Positions 1 to 9,492 of a stretch of 37,659 nt of DNA are shown piece by piece (position 1 is the first letter of the stretch; each line of letters opens with the position of its first letter). Below the pieces are notes generated by a model. The model was not told the origin of the DNA and did no database searches. It worked only from the letters and a program-made list of their open reading frames with translations. The stretch lies in NCBI GenBank assembly GCA_021202985.1, contig JAJQCA010000045.1, forward strand, positions 5,750 through 43,408, in the 5' to 3' direction. The DNA is from Alistipes sp. Its GTDB lineage: Bacteria > Bacteroidota > Bacteroidia > Bacteroidales > Rikenellaceae. The translations under genes and the position numbers were made by a program.

Positions 1-17
1 CTAACGGGCGTTTTTCA

Positions 18-85
18 TTCGTCGGTTCAGCTTGGTTCAGCATGAAAGCATAGGAATGTCATTCTGAACGCGGGGAACCGACGAA
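18..85. repeat. 11-bp inverted repeat downstream of the GH78 gene
   Basis: Bases 18-28 (TTCGTCGGTTC) are the exact reverse complement of bases 75-85, enclosing 46 nt. The loop holds a diverged copy of the intergenic motif seen at 9196 and 12436 (about 58-69, ATTCTGA...). It lies 3' of the minus-strand GH78 gene and could end its transcript, but there is no U-tract on either strand, so a terminator is not supported. Bases 86-132 show nothing else. Confidence 0.45.
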
Positions 86-132
86 GGACTGACAACCCAT
101 ACACCTCCGGAAGAGGTCCTCGCAACCGCATT

Positions 133-2946
133 CTAAAGAAGTCGTGGTTGAGTAGCGGCCTTCCCGTCCGGGATATCCGCTATAGCCCGCAGCGATATCA
201 TGTACGTCCCGGAGGGAATCCGGTGGTATGTCCGGCCCTTCCCGGACCTTTCGGCCGGGTAGGGAACGCCTGTCAACGGGCGGCCGTCCATCTCGGCCAC
301 GAACCCGTCGGGGATGGCAACCAGTCCGCTCGTATTGGCGGGCAGGGCGACCGTCCACCGGATTACCCCGCCCTCCTTTATCCAATCGCTCGTTATGTTG
401 CCGTAACGGCTCCTGACGGTCGCCCGGGCCCACTCGGGACCGCCGCGGAACATCGGGTCGAGGATAACGGTGGCGAACCCGGGGTCCGACTCGTCCGGTC
501 TTATTCCCGCGATATCCTCGTAGCACCAGAGGTCGTATCCTCCCTGCATCGGATGGCTCCGGGAGTTCATTCCCGCCCGCGGGGCCCGCTCGGCATAGAC
601 CGGCAGTTCTTCCCAAAGCGTGGTGGCGCCCATATCGTCGAGCATATAGCCGAAACTGTAGTCGCCCTTCTTGGTAAACGCATCCCACGCCGCTTCGGGC
701 AGGCCGTTGCGCGACAGGGAGCTGCCTATGCGGCAGAGACCGAAAATGCCTGTGTTGAAGAACCCGTGGTACCGTTCCACGTGCCGGGCGAGCGACCGCG
801 CCACCTCGCCGGCTTCATCCGCCGGGGCCAGACCCAGATGCAGGGCCATCGCGTCGGCGGTCTGGGTTCCGAAAGTTTTCATCACCGGATGGTAGAACTT
901 ACGGCGGATAGCCGCCGCGGTCTCCTCACCGGCGAGCGCGAAACACTCTGCGTCCGCTTCGTGGCCCAGAAGGCGTGCCGTGCGTTCCATAACCCGCAGG
1001 TCCAGGTAGTGGAACGCCGTGGATGTAAACTCTATCGGGGTGTCCCTTGCGCGGGTGTTGCCCGGCGGACACCAGTCGCCCAGACCCTGATATACGATAC
1101 CGTCTATGGCCGTGGACGAAATGTGGTCGGTCCACGTTTTCATAAGGTCGTAATACTCCCCGAGGATATCGCGGTCGCCGTAATAGACGTAGAGGTACCA
1201 CGGCAACTGCACGAGCGCCGTCCCCCAATCGGGCGACGCCACGCCGCACTGCCGGCGGCCCGGCGCGATCATATAGGGTATCCCGGCCGGTTTGTCGGCC
1301 CAGTAAAATTCGTCGTTATTGCGTTGGTGGAAAAGGGTGTTGGGCGCCGGATCGGCACCGTTGGTGCGTATATCGCCCAGGTATTTGGTCCAGAACCCCT
1401 GCATGGCGAAATTGAGGTTGGCAGCCTGCGCATAGGCGTGCGTGTCGCCCAGCCAGCCGCATTTCTCCCTCTGGGGGCAGTCGACCGGCACCCCGAGGAA
1501 GTTGTTCAGCATGGTGTGGACTGCTATCCGGTGAAGGCGGTTCACCTGCTCGTCGGAACATTCGAACGTGCCGGTAATCTCGAGGTCCGTACGCACCGGC
1601 ACGGCCGAGAGCCACGATGCGTCGGGCCGGCCGGCGGCTCCCTCCACGGTCAGTTCGGCGTATTGGAAGCCGTGGTAGGTGAACCGCGGCGTCCATGTCT
1701 CGGCTCCCCCGCCGCGGCAAATGTAAACGTCCTCCTGATAGCCGACGTGCTCGATACCTGTCGACCAAAAATCGACGGTTCCGTCGGGGTTAAGCGCCTC
1801 TCCGGTGCGCACCGTGAGCCGTGTTCCGGCCGGAAGGGTTACCGAGAACCGGATATTTGCAGTCATATTTACCCCGAAATCGTACACCGTGCGGCCGTCG
1901 CCGGTTGGCCACACATTTACGGGACGGACGGCTTCCTGCTCCCGGATGGGCGGTATTTCCTGCGGTTGCAGCGCCTGCGGAACGGGTCCGGACGGTGCCG
2001 CCGGAGCCTGCCATCCCGAATCGTCGAATCCGGGCAGGCACCACCCGTCTATCTCCCGCCGGGCGTCGTAGGTCATGCCCTGATAGACGTTGCTCCGCAG
2101 GACGGGACCCGGCGCCCAACGCCACCGCTGGTCACTGCCGAGAACGGCAGTGCTCCCGTCCGGGTACCACAGGTTTACCTGGCACAGCAGCATCGGCGGT
2201 CCATAGCTGAACGAGGGGTGCCAGACGGTGTCCTGCGTGTACCAGCCGTTGCCGGCCATCACTCCTACGCAGTTCACCCCGCCGGGCGAAAGAAGGCCGG
2301 TAACGTCGAACGCGGAGTAGAGCGCCCGTTTCTCGTAATCGGTCTGCGCCGGGTCGAGTACTCGCCCGGGGTCGACCTCCCGGCCGTTGATATAGAGCTG
2401 TCCGCACCCCAGCGCGCACAGGTAGACCATGGCCCGCGAGGGCTGCATACCGTTCCGTGTGTAATCGTCCTCGGCGCGGAAATATGGCAGGGGTGTGTGT
2501 GGTGAGTAGGGGGCCGAAATCCACCGCCCCTCCCACGCTCCGGCGGAAAGGCCGGTCGAAAAGTAGGCCGGTTCGCTCCAGGGTGTCGCATCCCGGTCGC
2601 CGTCCCATATCCGCACGCGCCACCAACAGGCCGTGCCGTCGGCGGGCCGGGATGTCTCCGGCAAACGGATGTCGAACTGCCTGCGCGATTCCACGCGGCC
2701 CGACCGCCAGACGTCCGCCTCGCCGGCTTCCAACCCTTCGGGCGAGGTGGCGACCTCTATCTCGTAGGCGGACTGTACCGTCCCCCGGTGCGGTGAAGTT
2801 ACGGTCCACCCCAGTTTCACCTCTTCCACCGCCTGTGGCGATACAAGGCCGTTGCAGGTCAGCTCCGTGACCCTGATGTCGTTTTTAGCCGCGGCTATGC
2901 CGCCGCATAGCGCCATGGCGGCCGTGGCAACCACTAATTTTTTCAT
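133..2946 (-). CDS. Exported alpha-L-rhamnosidase, family GH78
   Basis: Predicted inverting glycosidase that removes terminal alpha-L-rhamnose from glycans outside the cytoplasm. The protein is 937 aa, within the usual size for Bacteroidales GH78. An N-terminal signal peptide (MKKLVVATAAMALCGG) is followed by beta-sandwich binding domains (about 25-420), the alpha/alpha six-hairpin catalytic region (about 440-840) and a C-terminal beta domain. The motif DCPQREKCGWLGD starts at D489, so D489, E494 and D501 have the same spacing as the catalytic acidic residues of characterised GH78 enzymes. E779 in GATTLWE fits the general base. I chose the ATG at 2946 over an in-frame ATG at 3051 because the signal peptide begins there and a TACATTTG promoter box lies between the two. 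The gene is divergent from the esterase at 3133. The aglycone or polysaccharide cannot be told from sequence. Confidence 0.93.
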   Translation of the reverse strand: MKKLVVATAAMALCGGIAAAKNDIRVTELTCNGLVSPQAVEEVKLGWTVTSPHRGTVQSAYEIEVATSPEGLEAGEADVWRSGRVESRRQFDIRLPETSRPADGTACWWRVRIWDGDRDATPWSEPAYFSTGLSAGAWEGRWISAPYSPHTPLPYFRAEDDYTRNGMQPSRAMVYLCALGCGQLYINGREVDPGRVLDPAQTDYEKRALYSAFDVTGLLSPGGVNCVGVMAGNGWYTQDTVWHPSFSYGPPMLLCQVNLWYPDGSTAVLGSDQRWRWAPGPVLRSNVYQGMTYDARREIDGWCLPGFDDSGWQAPAAPSGPVPQALQPQEIPPIREQEAVRPVNVWPTGDGRTVYDFGVNMTANIRFSVTLPAGTRLTVRTGEALNPDGTVDFWSTGIEHVGYQEDVYICRGGGAETWTPRFTYHGFQYAELTVEGAAGRPDASWLSAVPVRTDLEITGTFECSDEQVNRLHRIAVHTMLNNFLGVPVDCPQREKCGWLGDTHAYAQAANLNFAMQGFWTKYLGDIRTNGADPAPNTLFHQRNNDEFYWADKPAGIPYMIAPGRRQCGVASPDWGTALVQLPWYLYVYYGDRDILGEYYDLMKTWTDHISSTAIDGIVYQGLGDWCPPGNTRARDTPIEFTSTAFHYLDLRVMERTARLLGHEADAECFALAGEETAAAIRRKFYHPVMKTFGTQTADAMALHLGLAPADEAGEVARSLARHVERYHGFFNTGIFGLCRIGSSLSRNGLPEAAWDAFTKKGDYSFGYMLDDMGATTLWEELPVYAERAPRAGMNSRSHPMQGGYDLWCYEDIAGIRPDESDPGFATVILDPMFRGGPEWARATVRSRYGNITSDWIKEGGVIRWTVALPANTSGLVAIPDGFVAEMDGRPLTGVPYPAERSGKGRTYHRIPSGTYMISLRAIADIPDGKAATQPRLL

Positions 2947-2978
2947 GTCCCCGGTCTCTTTTTTCGGATTTTTGAAAA

Positions 2979-2986
2979 CAAATGTA
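2979..2986 (-). promoter_or_regulatory. Bacteroidales -7 box for the GH78 gene
   Basis: Read on the minus strand this is TACATTTG, an exact match to the Bacteroidales TAnnTTTG -7 consensus, 32 nt before the chosen GH78 start at 2946. No good TTG -33 element is visible 19-21 nt upstream. Its position rules out the longer GH78 open frame. Confidence 0.5.
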
Positions 2987-3101
2987 GACATTATTACCAG
3001 ATTGCTTTTGCGCGATTGTACTATCTTGTACGGTGCGTCAGATTTCATCATTTGCGAAAGTTTTTGGACAAAATTAGGTAGTCGGACGCCCTGATTTTTT
3101 C

Positions 3102-3109
3102 TACACTTG
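3102..3109 (+). promoter_or_regulatory. Weak -7-like box before the esterase gene
   Basis: TACACTTG differs from TAnnTTTG at one base and lies 23 nt before the esterase ATG at 3133. There is no matching -33 TTG. It is listed because of its position only. Confidence 0.3.
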
Positions 3110-3132
3110 CAAACATATTCCGAAATTACGTT

Positions 3133-5073
3133 ATGGGTAGATATATTTTAGCGCTTCTGGTTTGCCTCTCTTTGGGCATTCCGGTGCAGGCAGGGCTGTG
3201 GATGCCGCGGGTGTTCGGCGACGATATGGTACTGCAACGGGGCGGGGAGGTGAAGGTATGGGGCCGGGCCGAACCCGGCGAAAGGGTTACGGTTTTGTTC
3301 GCCGGCCACGAGGTGCTCACCCGCACGGACCGTGGCGGAAGGTGGGAAGCCTGCCTTCCGCCCATGGAGGCGGGCGGACCTTATGAAATGACGGTCACGG
3401 CCGGCAGCGGGCGGATACGCTTTGTCAACGTGCTTGTGGGCGAAGTGTGGGTGTGCAGCGGCCAGTCGAACATGGAGTGGTGGGTGGCGGTGTCGGCCGA
3501 CGCCGACCGGGAGGTAGCCGCGGCCGATTACCCGCAGATACGCTCGCTGAGGGTTCCCAAACGGATAAGCCTTGCGGAAGAGACTGATATAGAGGGGCAA
3601 TGGGTTGTTTGTTCGCCCTCCACGGCGGGGGATTTTACCGCCGTGGGTTACTTTTTCGCCCGCGAGATACACCGCGCGCTGGGCGTCCCGGTAGGGATTA
3701 TAGACGCTTCATGGGGAGGGACGATTATCGAGTCGTGGACCCGCAGGGAATCTTACGAAGCGCTGCCCGAAGGGGTGCGCCGCTCGTGGGACCCGGCTGT
3801 GGTCGAGGCCCTGGGCGCTTATCCCCGGGAGTATCCCGAAGGGGGCGGCCCGGACTATTTCGACTATATAGCCCGCGATCCGGGAATGGAAGAGCGGTGG
3901 TACCTGCCCGGGGCCGGGACCCGCGGCTGGGACGAAATTGCGGTTCCCGCACTATGGGGCGATACGCCGCTGGGCGACACCGACGGTGCGGTCTGGTATA
4001 AATGTACCGTGGAGTTGCCCGACGGATGGGCGGGCAGGGAGGCCCGGTTGTCCTTGGGCCGGGTGTTCGACCGGGACGATACCTGGGTGAACGGCACGCC
4101 GGTGGGAAGTACGGCAGATCCGTCCCGCGGGCGGGTTTACACTGTCCCGGAAGGGGTTCTCCGCGCGGGCGGGAACGAAATAACGGTGCGGGTTATCAAA
4201 TCCAGCGGCCGGGGCGGCTTCCCCGACGAGGCGGACCGGTTGTTCATCGCCACCGACGAGGGCGCGGTTCCCCTGCCCGGCAGGTGGAATTACCGGCCCA
4301 CGGTGGTCGGCGACTCATTCCGCCGGGCGGACCCCGGCCCCAATTCGGCCTATGCGGTACTTTACAACGGAATGATAAGTACGCTCACGGACCTTCGTAT
4401 CCGGGGCGTGCTGTGGTACCAGGGCGAGAGCAACTCGGACAACGCCTACGACTACAGGGTGCTTTTCCCCAATCTTATATCGGACTGGCGTGCGCAGTGG
4501 GGTTACACATTTCCTTTTTACTGGGTGCAGTTGGCTAACTACACGGCCCCCGACGCGCGTCCCTCCGACAGCCCGTGGGCCGAGGTTCGCGAATCGCAGG
4601 ACATGGCCCTTTCGCTGCCCGCGACCGGGCAGGCAATTGCCATAGACATCGGCGAGGCCGGGGATATCCACCCGCGCAACAAGCAGGAGGTCGGCCGCCG
4701 GCTAGCACTGATAGCGCTAAACCGCACATACGGTTTCGGGGACGTACACTGCGAAGGACCACGGTACCGGACAATGACCGTGGAGGGAGACCGGGTGAGG
4801 CTCTCCTTCGACCTCCACGGCTCGCGGTGGGCGACAGCCAACAAATACGGCTATATCGAAGGTTTTGCCGTGGCGGGCGCCGACGGCCGGTTCGAATGGG
4901 CCGCGGCGGGGTTCGACGGGGAGGATGTGGTGGTGCGGTCGGACCGTGTTCCGAATCCGGTGGCTGTCCGGTATGCCTGGGGCACAAATCCCGAGGCCGG
5001 GCTGTTCGACTCCGAGGGTCTGCCGCTGGCCCCGTTCCGCACGGACGACTGGAAACTCAGTACCCAGCGGTAG
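3133..5073 (+). CDS. Exported sialate-O-acetylesterase-like SGNH esterase
   Basis: Predicted carbohydrate esterase that removes acetyl groups from sugars, acting in the periplasm or outside. The 646-aa protein has a signal peptide (residues 1 to about 20, cleavage near VQAG). The SGNH (SASA-type) core shows GQSNM with nucleophile S112, a GIIDASWGGT block, GVLWYQGESN (about 430-440), and DIHP with D511 and H513 as the likely catalytic acid and histidine. A jelly-roll segment (about 245-375, like the GH2 sugar-binding fold) is inserted within the catalytic domain, an architecture known from family CE20-type esterases. Family name and neighbours suggest trimming of acetylated rhamnose-containing glycans. 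Sialic acid specificity is only a name inherited from the family. Confidence 0.88.
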   Translation: MGRYILALLVCLSLGIPVQAGLWMPRVFGDDMVLQRGGEVKVWGRAEPGERVTVLFAGHEVLTRTDRGGRWEACLPPMEAGGPYEMTVTAGSGRIRFVNVLVGEVWVCSGQSNMEWWVAVSADADREVAAADYPQIRSLRVPKRISLAEETDIEGQWVVCSPSTAGDFTAVGYFFAREIHRALGVPVGIIDASWGGTIIESWTRRESYEALPEGVRRSWDPAVVEALGAYPREYPEGGGPDYFDYIARDPGMEERWYLPGAGTRGWDEIAVPALWGDTPLGDTDGAVWYKCTVELPDGWAGREARLSLGRVFDRDDTWVNGTPVGSTADPSRGRVYTVPEGVLRAGGNEITVRVIKSSGRGGFPDEADRLFIATDEGAVPLPGRWNYRPTVVGDSFRRADPGPNSAYAVLYNGMISTLTDLRIRGVLWYQGESNSDNAYDYRVLFPNLISDWRAQWGYTFPFYWVQLANYTAPDARPSDSPWAEVRESQDMALSLPATGQAIAIDIGEAGDIHPRNKQEVGRRLALIALNRTYGFGDVHCEGPRYRTMTVEGDRVRLSFDLHGSRWATANKYGYIEGFAVAGADGRFEWAAAGFDGEDVVVRSDRVPNPVAVRYAWGTNPEAGLFDSEGLPLAPFRTDDWKLSTQR

Positions 5074-5469
5074 CCGGTATGCCGCCGATTGCTGTGTGCG
5101 GGGCCGCATGGGGAGTTTATGAACCCGTTGGGCGCATTAAGGGATATTTAGGGAACATCCGCCCGCCACCCCGCCCCCGGCGGGCCGCATACCTGTTTCA
5201 CACAGGCATTAAATGAGCAGATATAATACCCATAATTTATGGGATTCAACGGTGGATATTAGTTACCGGCCTGTTTATTAATGCTCTGTTATATATCAGG
5301 TTTTTTAAACGTAGTAAATGCTTGTTACGGTTAGTCGGCCTTCCGTAAATCCGGGCCGTGACATCGGTCCGGATTTGGGCCGCAGCACGGCTTATGGCCG
5401 GACGAACTATCCGGCGTGTGGATTATCGGGGCTTACCCTGCTTCTTCCGGGATGAATGAACTTAAATAA
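5074..5469. other. Intergenic region between esterase and GH106
   Basis: No gene is seen in these 396 bases. A 7-bp perfect hairpin (GCCCGCC at 5161-5167 with 5179-5185) has no U-tract. The part from about 5215 to 5320 is AT-rich and may hold the GH106 promoter, but I find no TAnnTTTG box. Confidence 0.5.
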
Positions 5470-8400
5470 ATGAATATGAGAAAACTACTGCCATTGTTGG
5501 CTGTGCTCGCGTTTGCGGGCGGATGTGAGGGAAGTAAACAGGCCGGGCCTTCGCTCGACCAGATGCGCCGGGCGTTCCGCGAGGTGCCGGAAGATACCCG
5601 GCTTGCCGTCTACTGGTACTGGATATCGGACAACATTTCCCGGGAGGGTGTGGTGGCCGACCTCGAGGCCATGAAAGAGGCCGGTATCAACCGGGCCTTT
5701 ATAGGCAACATCGGCGTCGGCGATATTCCCTACGGTCCGCACAAAGTGCTTTCGGAGGAGTGGTGGGAAATCACGCACACAGCCCTCAGGAAGGCCGCGG
5801 AGCTGGATATCGAAATAGGGATTTTCAACTGCCCGGGCTGGAGCCAGTCGGGAGGCCCGTGGGTGAAGCCCGGCGAGAGTATGCGCTATCTCGCCTCGGC
5901 GGCGATGGACGTGCAGGGTCCGGCCGCGTTCAGCGGCACGCTTCCCACGCCGGGTGACAAAGCACAGGATGTAAAGGTTATAGCCTATCCCCTGCCGGAG
6001 ACGGACCACGCCACCGTAAGCTACCGGGTAGTGAAAAGCCACGGGAACGAACTGGTCGTGGACCTCACGCCCCCGGCCGGGACCACGGTCCGCACAATCT
6101 CGATTCAGGCCGACTCACCGATCAATACCTCGGCCAACCTCTACGAACGTAACGGCAGCGGCTACCGGCTGGTAAAGCATATCCCGGTGGAGCGGTATAA
6201 CTACGAACTGAACGTAGGCTTCGTCCGTAATCCGCCCGTGGTAGTGGCCGTTCCGGAGAGCGAAACGGAGGGCTACCGGCTGGTGTTCGCCGCGGACGGC
6301 GGGGCCGGCCTGGAAATAACCCTCTCGTCCGAACCGCTGGTGGAACGCTACTACGAAAAAACGCTTGCCAAGATGTTCCAGGCCCCGCTTCCGATGTGGC
6401 ACGACTATATGTGGGATACCCAGCCGGAGGCCGGCCCTTCGCTTGCGGTCGACCCGGCGACGGTCGTTGACCTTACGGAGCGGTTCGCCGACGGCCGCCT
6501 GGAGTGGGACGTTCCCGAGGGGCGGTGGAGGATACTTCGCACCGCCATGCTTCCCACGGGAGTAACCAACGCCCCCGCCAGCCCCGACGCTACGGGTCTG
6601 GAAGTGGATAAAATGAGTAAAGAGCACATCGCGTCGCATTTCGACGCGTTTATCGGCGAGATATTGCGACGCATCCCGGCCGAAGACCGCCGCACGTTCC
6701 GCGTGGTGGTGGAGGACAGCTATGAAACGGGCGGGCAGAACTGGACGGACGATATGGCCGAGCGGTTCGCCGAGGTGTACGGGTACGACCCCATGCCGTT
6801 TATCCCGGTGCTCTCCGGCACCGTGGTGGGCAGCCGGGACATTTCGGACCGCTTCCTGTGGGACCTTCGCCGCCTTGTCGCCGACCGCGTGGCTTACGAC
6901 TACGTAGGCGGCCTGCGCGAAGTGAGTAACCGCCACGGCCTTACAACATGGCTGGAGAATTACGGCCATTGGGGTTTTCCCGGGGAATTCCTCCAATACG
7001 GCGGCCAGTCGGACGAGATTGCCGGCGAGTATTGGAGCGAGGGCACCCTGGGTGATATCGAGAACCGGGCGGCTTCGTCAGCCGGGCATATCTACGGCAA
7101 GCAGAAGATATGGGCCGAATGCTTTACCGCCGCCGGCAACGAATTCGGCCGTTACCCATACCTGATGAAACAGCGCGGCGACCGTTTCTTTACGGAAGGT
7201 ATCAACAGCGTACTCCTGCACCTCTATATCCACCAACCGTACGAAGACCGTTTCCCGGGAATGAACGCCTGGTTCGGTAACGAATTCAACCGGAAGAATA
7301 CCTGGTTCGGGCACATGAACCTGTTTACGGATTACCTCAAACGTACCACCTATATACTCCAACAGGGGCGTTATATTGCCGACGCGGCCTATTTTATCGG
7401 GGAGGACGCCCCGAAGATGACGGGCGTCTGCGATCCGGCACTGCCCCGCGGTTATTCGTTCGACTATATCAACGCCGAGGTACTTATGAACCACGCCCGG
7501 GTGAAGGACGGTAAACTGGTGCTGGACAGCGGTATGGAGTACCGTGTGCTGGTGCTGCCGCGGCAAGCCACCATGCGGCCGGAACTGCTCGAACGGCTGG
7601 ACCGCATGGTCCGCGAAGGGCTGGCCGTGCTGGGTCCCGCCCCGCAAACCTCGCCGAGCCTTGCCGGATACCCGGCCGCGGACGGCCGTGTGGCGGAAAT
7701 GGCAGCCGGCCTGTGGGACGGCGTGGGGACGTCATCGTACGGCCGGGCAGGCAAAGGTTACGTGTTCGGGCCGGAAGCCGGTTTGGAGCAGGTGTTCGAA
7801 GTGTTGGACGTACGGCCCGATTTCACCGTCCCGACCCGGGACAACATACTGTTTATCCACCGGGCGGTGAACGGGGGCGATATTTATTTCGTATCCAACC
7901 AGGAGGAGAGGCCCGTTGCGTTCGACGCGTCGTTCCGCACCGCTTGCGGCAGCCCCGAACTGTGGGACGCGGTGACCGGCGAGACACGACTCCTTCCCGA
8001 GTACACGCAAGGTGACGGAACGGTTACGGTGCCGTTGCGCCTGGATGCTTACGGCAGTTGTTTCGTGGTGTTCGGCGGCCCGCGCGGCGGTAATGGCCTG
8101 GCAGGAGAGGGTGCGGAGAACTTCCCGGCACCCCGTACCCTGGCAACGGTCGAAGGGCCGTGGACGGTGGATTTCGACGGTCTGGCGGCCCCGAGAGGTC
8201 CCGTGGTGTTCGAAAGCCTTACCGACTGGACCGCCTCGCAGGATGAGTCGGTAAAATATTTCTCGGGCACGGCCACTTACGAGGCGGTCTTCGAGATGGA
8301 AGACCCTGCCGGGGAGCTGTACCTCGACCTGGGGCATGTGATGGTGATGGGTAAGGTATGGGTGAACGGCCGCTATGCCGGCGGTGTATGGACACGGCCC

Positions 8401-8625
8401 TACCGCGTGAATGTTACCGGACTGGTGGAGGAGGGCCGCAATGAGGTTCGCGTGGAAGTGGCCAACAACTGGAAGAACCGCCTTATCGGCGATCAAAACC
8501 TCCCTGAGAGCGAGCGGAGCACATGGGCGCCTGTCAACACGTGGAGGGCTACGTCCGAACTCCAACCGTCCGGGCTTCTCGGACCGGTAAGGGTGGTGGC
8601 TTACGATTACGACACATTCGATTAG
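5470..8625 (+). CDS. Alpha-L-rhamnosidase lipoprotein, family GH106
   Basis: Predicted alpha-L-rhamnosidase. Characterised Bacteroides GH106 enzymes act on plant glycans such as rhamnogalacturonan II. The 1,051-aa protein begins with a lipoprotein signal (lipobox FAGG-C, acylated Cys at 19), so it is probably anchored in the outer membrane. The opening YWYWISDNISREGVVADL is the family hallmark. Candidate active-site acids are E415 in VVEDSYE and E550 in WAECFT. The C-terminal portion (about 900-1030) is a GH2-type sugar-binding sandwich with GKVWVNGRYAGGVWTRPY. ATG codons at 5470 and 5476 are both possible starts and give the same mature protein. It follows the esterase on the same strand after 396 nt and is closed by a strong terminator at 8652. 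With GH78 it gives two unrelated rhamnosidase folds in one cluster. Confidence 0.92.
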   Translation: MNMRKLLPLLAVLAFAGGCEGSKQAGPSLDQMRRAFREVPEDTRLAVYWYWISDNISREGVVADLEAMKEAGINRAFIGNIGVGDIPYGPHKVLSEEWWEITHTALRKAAELDIEIGIFNCPGWSQSGGPWVKPGESMRYLASAAMDVQGPAAFSGTLPTPGDKAQDVKVIAYPLPETDHATVSYRVVKSHGNELVVDLTPPAGTTVRTISIQADSPINTSANLYERNGSGYRLVKHIPVERYNYELNVGFVRNPPVVVAVPESETEGYRLVFAADGGAGLEITLSSEPLVERYYEKTLAKMFQAPLPMWHDYMWDTQPEAGPSLAVDPATVVDLTERFADGRLEWDVPEGRWRILRTAMLPTGVTNAPASPDATGLEVDKMSKEHIASHFDAFIGEILRRIPAEDRRTFRVVVEDSYETGGQNWTDDMAERFAEVYGYDPMPFIPVLSGTVVGSRDISDRFLWDLRRLVADRVAYDYVGGLREVSNRHGLTTWLENYGHWGFPGEFLQYGGQSDEIAGEYWSEGTLGDIENRAASSAGHIYGKQKIWAECFTAAGNEFGRYPYLMKQRGDRFFTEGINSVLLHLYIHQPYEDRFPGMNAWFGNEFNRKNTWFGHMNLFTDYLKRTTYILQQGRYIADAAYFIGEDAPKMTGVCDPALPRGYSFDYINAEVLMNHARVKDGKLVLDSGMEYRVLVLPRQATMRPELLERLDRMVREGLAVLGPAPQTSPSLAGYPAADGRVAEMAAGLWDGVGTSSYGRAGKGYVFGPEAGLEQVFEVLDVRPDFTVPTRDNILFIHRAVNGGDIYFVSNQEERPVAFDASFRTACGSPELWDAVTGETRLLPEYTQGDGTVTVPLRLDAYGSCFVVFGGPRGGNGLAGEGAENFPAPRTLATVEGPWTVDFDGLAAPRGPVVFESLTDWTASQDESVKYFSGTATYEAVFEMEDPAGELYLDLGHVMVMGKVWVNGRYAGGVWTRPYRVNVTGLVEEGRNEVRVEVANNWKNRLIGDQNLPESERSTWAPVNTWRATSELQPSGLLGPVRVVAYDYDTFD

Positions 8626-8651
8626 TGCACAGATAGGTTTAGGTCAGTGGA

Positions 8652-8688
8652 CGGGGTGCCGGCGGGTGGTTGCGCGGCGCCCCGTTTT
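8652..8688 (+). terminator. Rho-independent terminator after GH106
   Basis: CGGGGTGCCG (8652-8661) pairs along its length with CGGCGCCCCG (8675-8684), with one G-U pair, and is followed directly by TTTT. It lies 26 nt after the GH106 stop codon. Confidence 0.75.
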
Positions 8689-8838
8689 AGTTTCTGGGAC
8701 GGTGGTCGGTATTCCCGATTTCAGTATTTAGATAAAGTCAATGTCTTATGCCGGTTCCTATCCGGCAAAAGGGTAGGTATTCCTGACGGACGGCTGCGGA
8801 GATGGTCAGGTGTAATAATAATACATAAGCCAATAAAC

Positions 8839-9437
8839 GATACTTTTTGTCTTGATACATCCGACGCTCGCAGCAGGAGCAGAGGCTGCTTGCAAGAATA
8901 TGCTCGACAAAAAAGACGATACTTTTTTTTCTTGATAAAAAAAGTATCACAAAAAAATCAAGGCGCTCGAAAAGGCGCCGGGTGCACTCCGGAAGAGTGC
9001 ATAAAGTTTTCATTCCGGTGAACCGCAGGTGAAGAGGTCCATGATACAAACGTCGGGCGAATCAGATCCTTCGCTTCGCTCAGGATGACAGGCGTTGGGT
9101 GCTTCGCTCAGGATGACATGAATGGTTGCACTGCACTCAGGAGGTCATGTGTGGAAAACCGCGCTCTGGATGACAAATATTTTATACTTTATTATATGTC
9201 ATTCTGAGCGCAGCGAAGAATCTGTCTTTAATAACTATGCTTTTTGTCTTGATACATCCGACGCTCGCTCATTTGCGGAGGTTGTTTGGAAAATTTCCCT
9301 GTAAAAAAGACGATACTTTTTGTCTTGACACATCCGACGCTCGCAGCAGGTGCAGAGGCTGCTTGCATACTATGCCCTGCCAGGAGGAGGAAAACGAGTT
9401 AAAACGATACTTTTTGTCTTGATACAAAAAGTATCAC
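8839..9437. repeat. Composite hairpin-rich intergenic repeats, left block
   Basis: The block is a patchwork of three short repeat modules. Module X (GATACTTTTTGTCTTGATAC..., then ACGCTCGCAGCAG...) occurs at 8839-8894, 9240-9270 (partial) and 9312-9405. Module Y (AAAGTATCACAAAAAAATCA, then GGCGCTCGAAAAGGCGCC and TGCACTC..GAGTGCA) occurs at 8941-9037. Module Z (ATGTCATTCTGAGCGCAGCG...) occurs at 9196-9240, with inverted relatives near 9063-9119. The modules fold: GATACTTTTTGT/ACAAAAAGTATC is a perfect 12-bp stem at about 9406-9435. I see no convincing gene; short open frames here are repeat translations. It is continued by the block at 12350, and the mobile segment between them sits inside one copy. 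Confidence 0.8.
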
Positions 9438-9442
9438 AATAA
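9435..9442. repeat. Left 8-bp target-site duplication (CACAATAA)
   Basis: CACAATAA lies at the junction between repeat module Y and the AT-rich element. The same 8 bp recur at 12342-12349 at the other junction. Joining the flanks at one copy restores the module Y sequence seen intact at 8941, apart from one extra T. Eight-bp duplications are known for the IS1595 family. Confidence 0.75.
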
Positions 9443-9457
9443 GGAATTTATGTACAA

Positions 9458-9488
9458 TTGCTAACCAGTTAATATTTTCTTACTTTTG
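9458..9488 (+). promoter_or_regulatory. Promoter at the left end of the mobile element
   Basis: TTG (9458-9460), a 20-nt spacer and TACTTTTG (9481-9488) match the Bacteroidales -33/-7 consensus (TTTG, 19-21 nt, TAnnTTTG). The -33 element lies within the left terminal inverted repeat. Transcription would start near 9493 and read into the structured RNA. Confidence 0.7.
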
Positions 9489-9492
9489 TCTT

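Noticed and set aside
148-2505. A 785-codon open frame on the plus strand opposite the GH78 gene
   Set aside because: It is antisense to a well-supported enzyme, has no recognisable domain, and long shadow frames are expected in GC-rich coding DNA.
9237-9422. Short open frames within the intergenic repeats (also at 12477-12659 and 12353-12640)
   Set aside because: They are translations of repeat modules and recur in different frames without conserved protein sequence.
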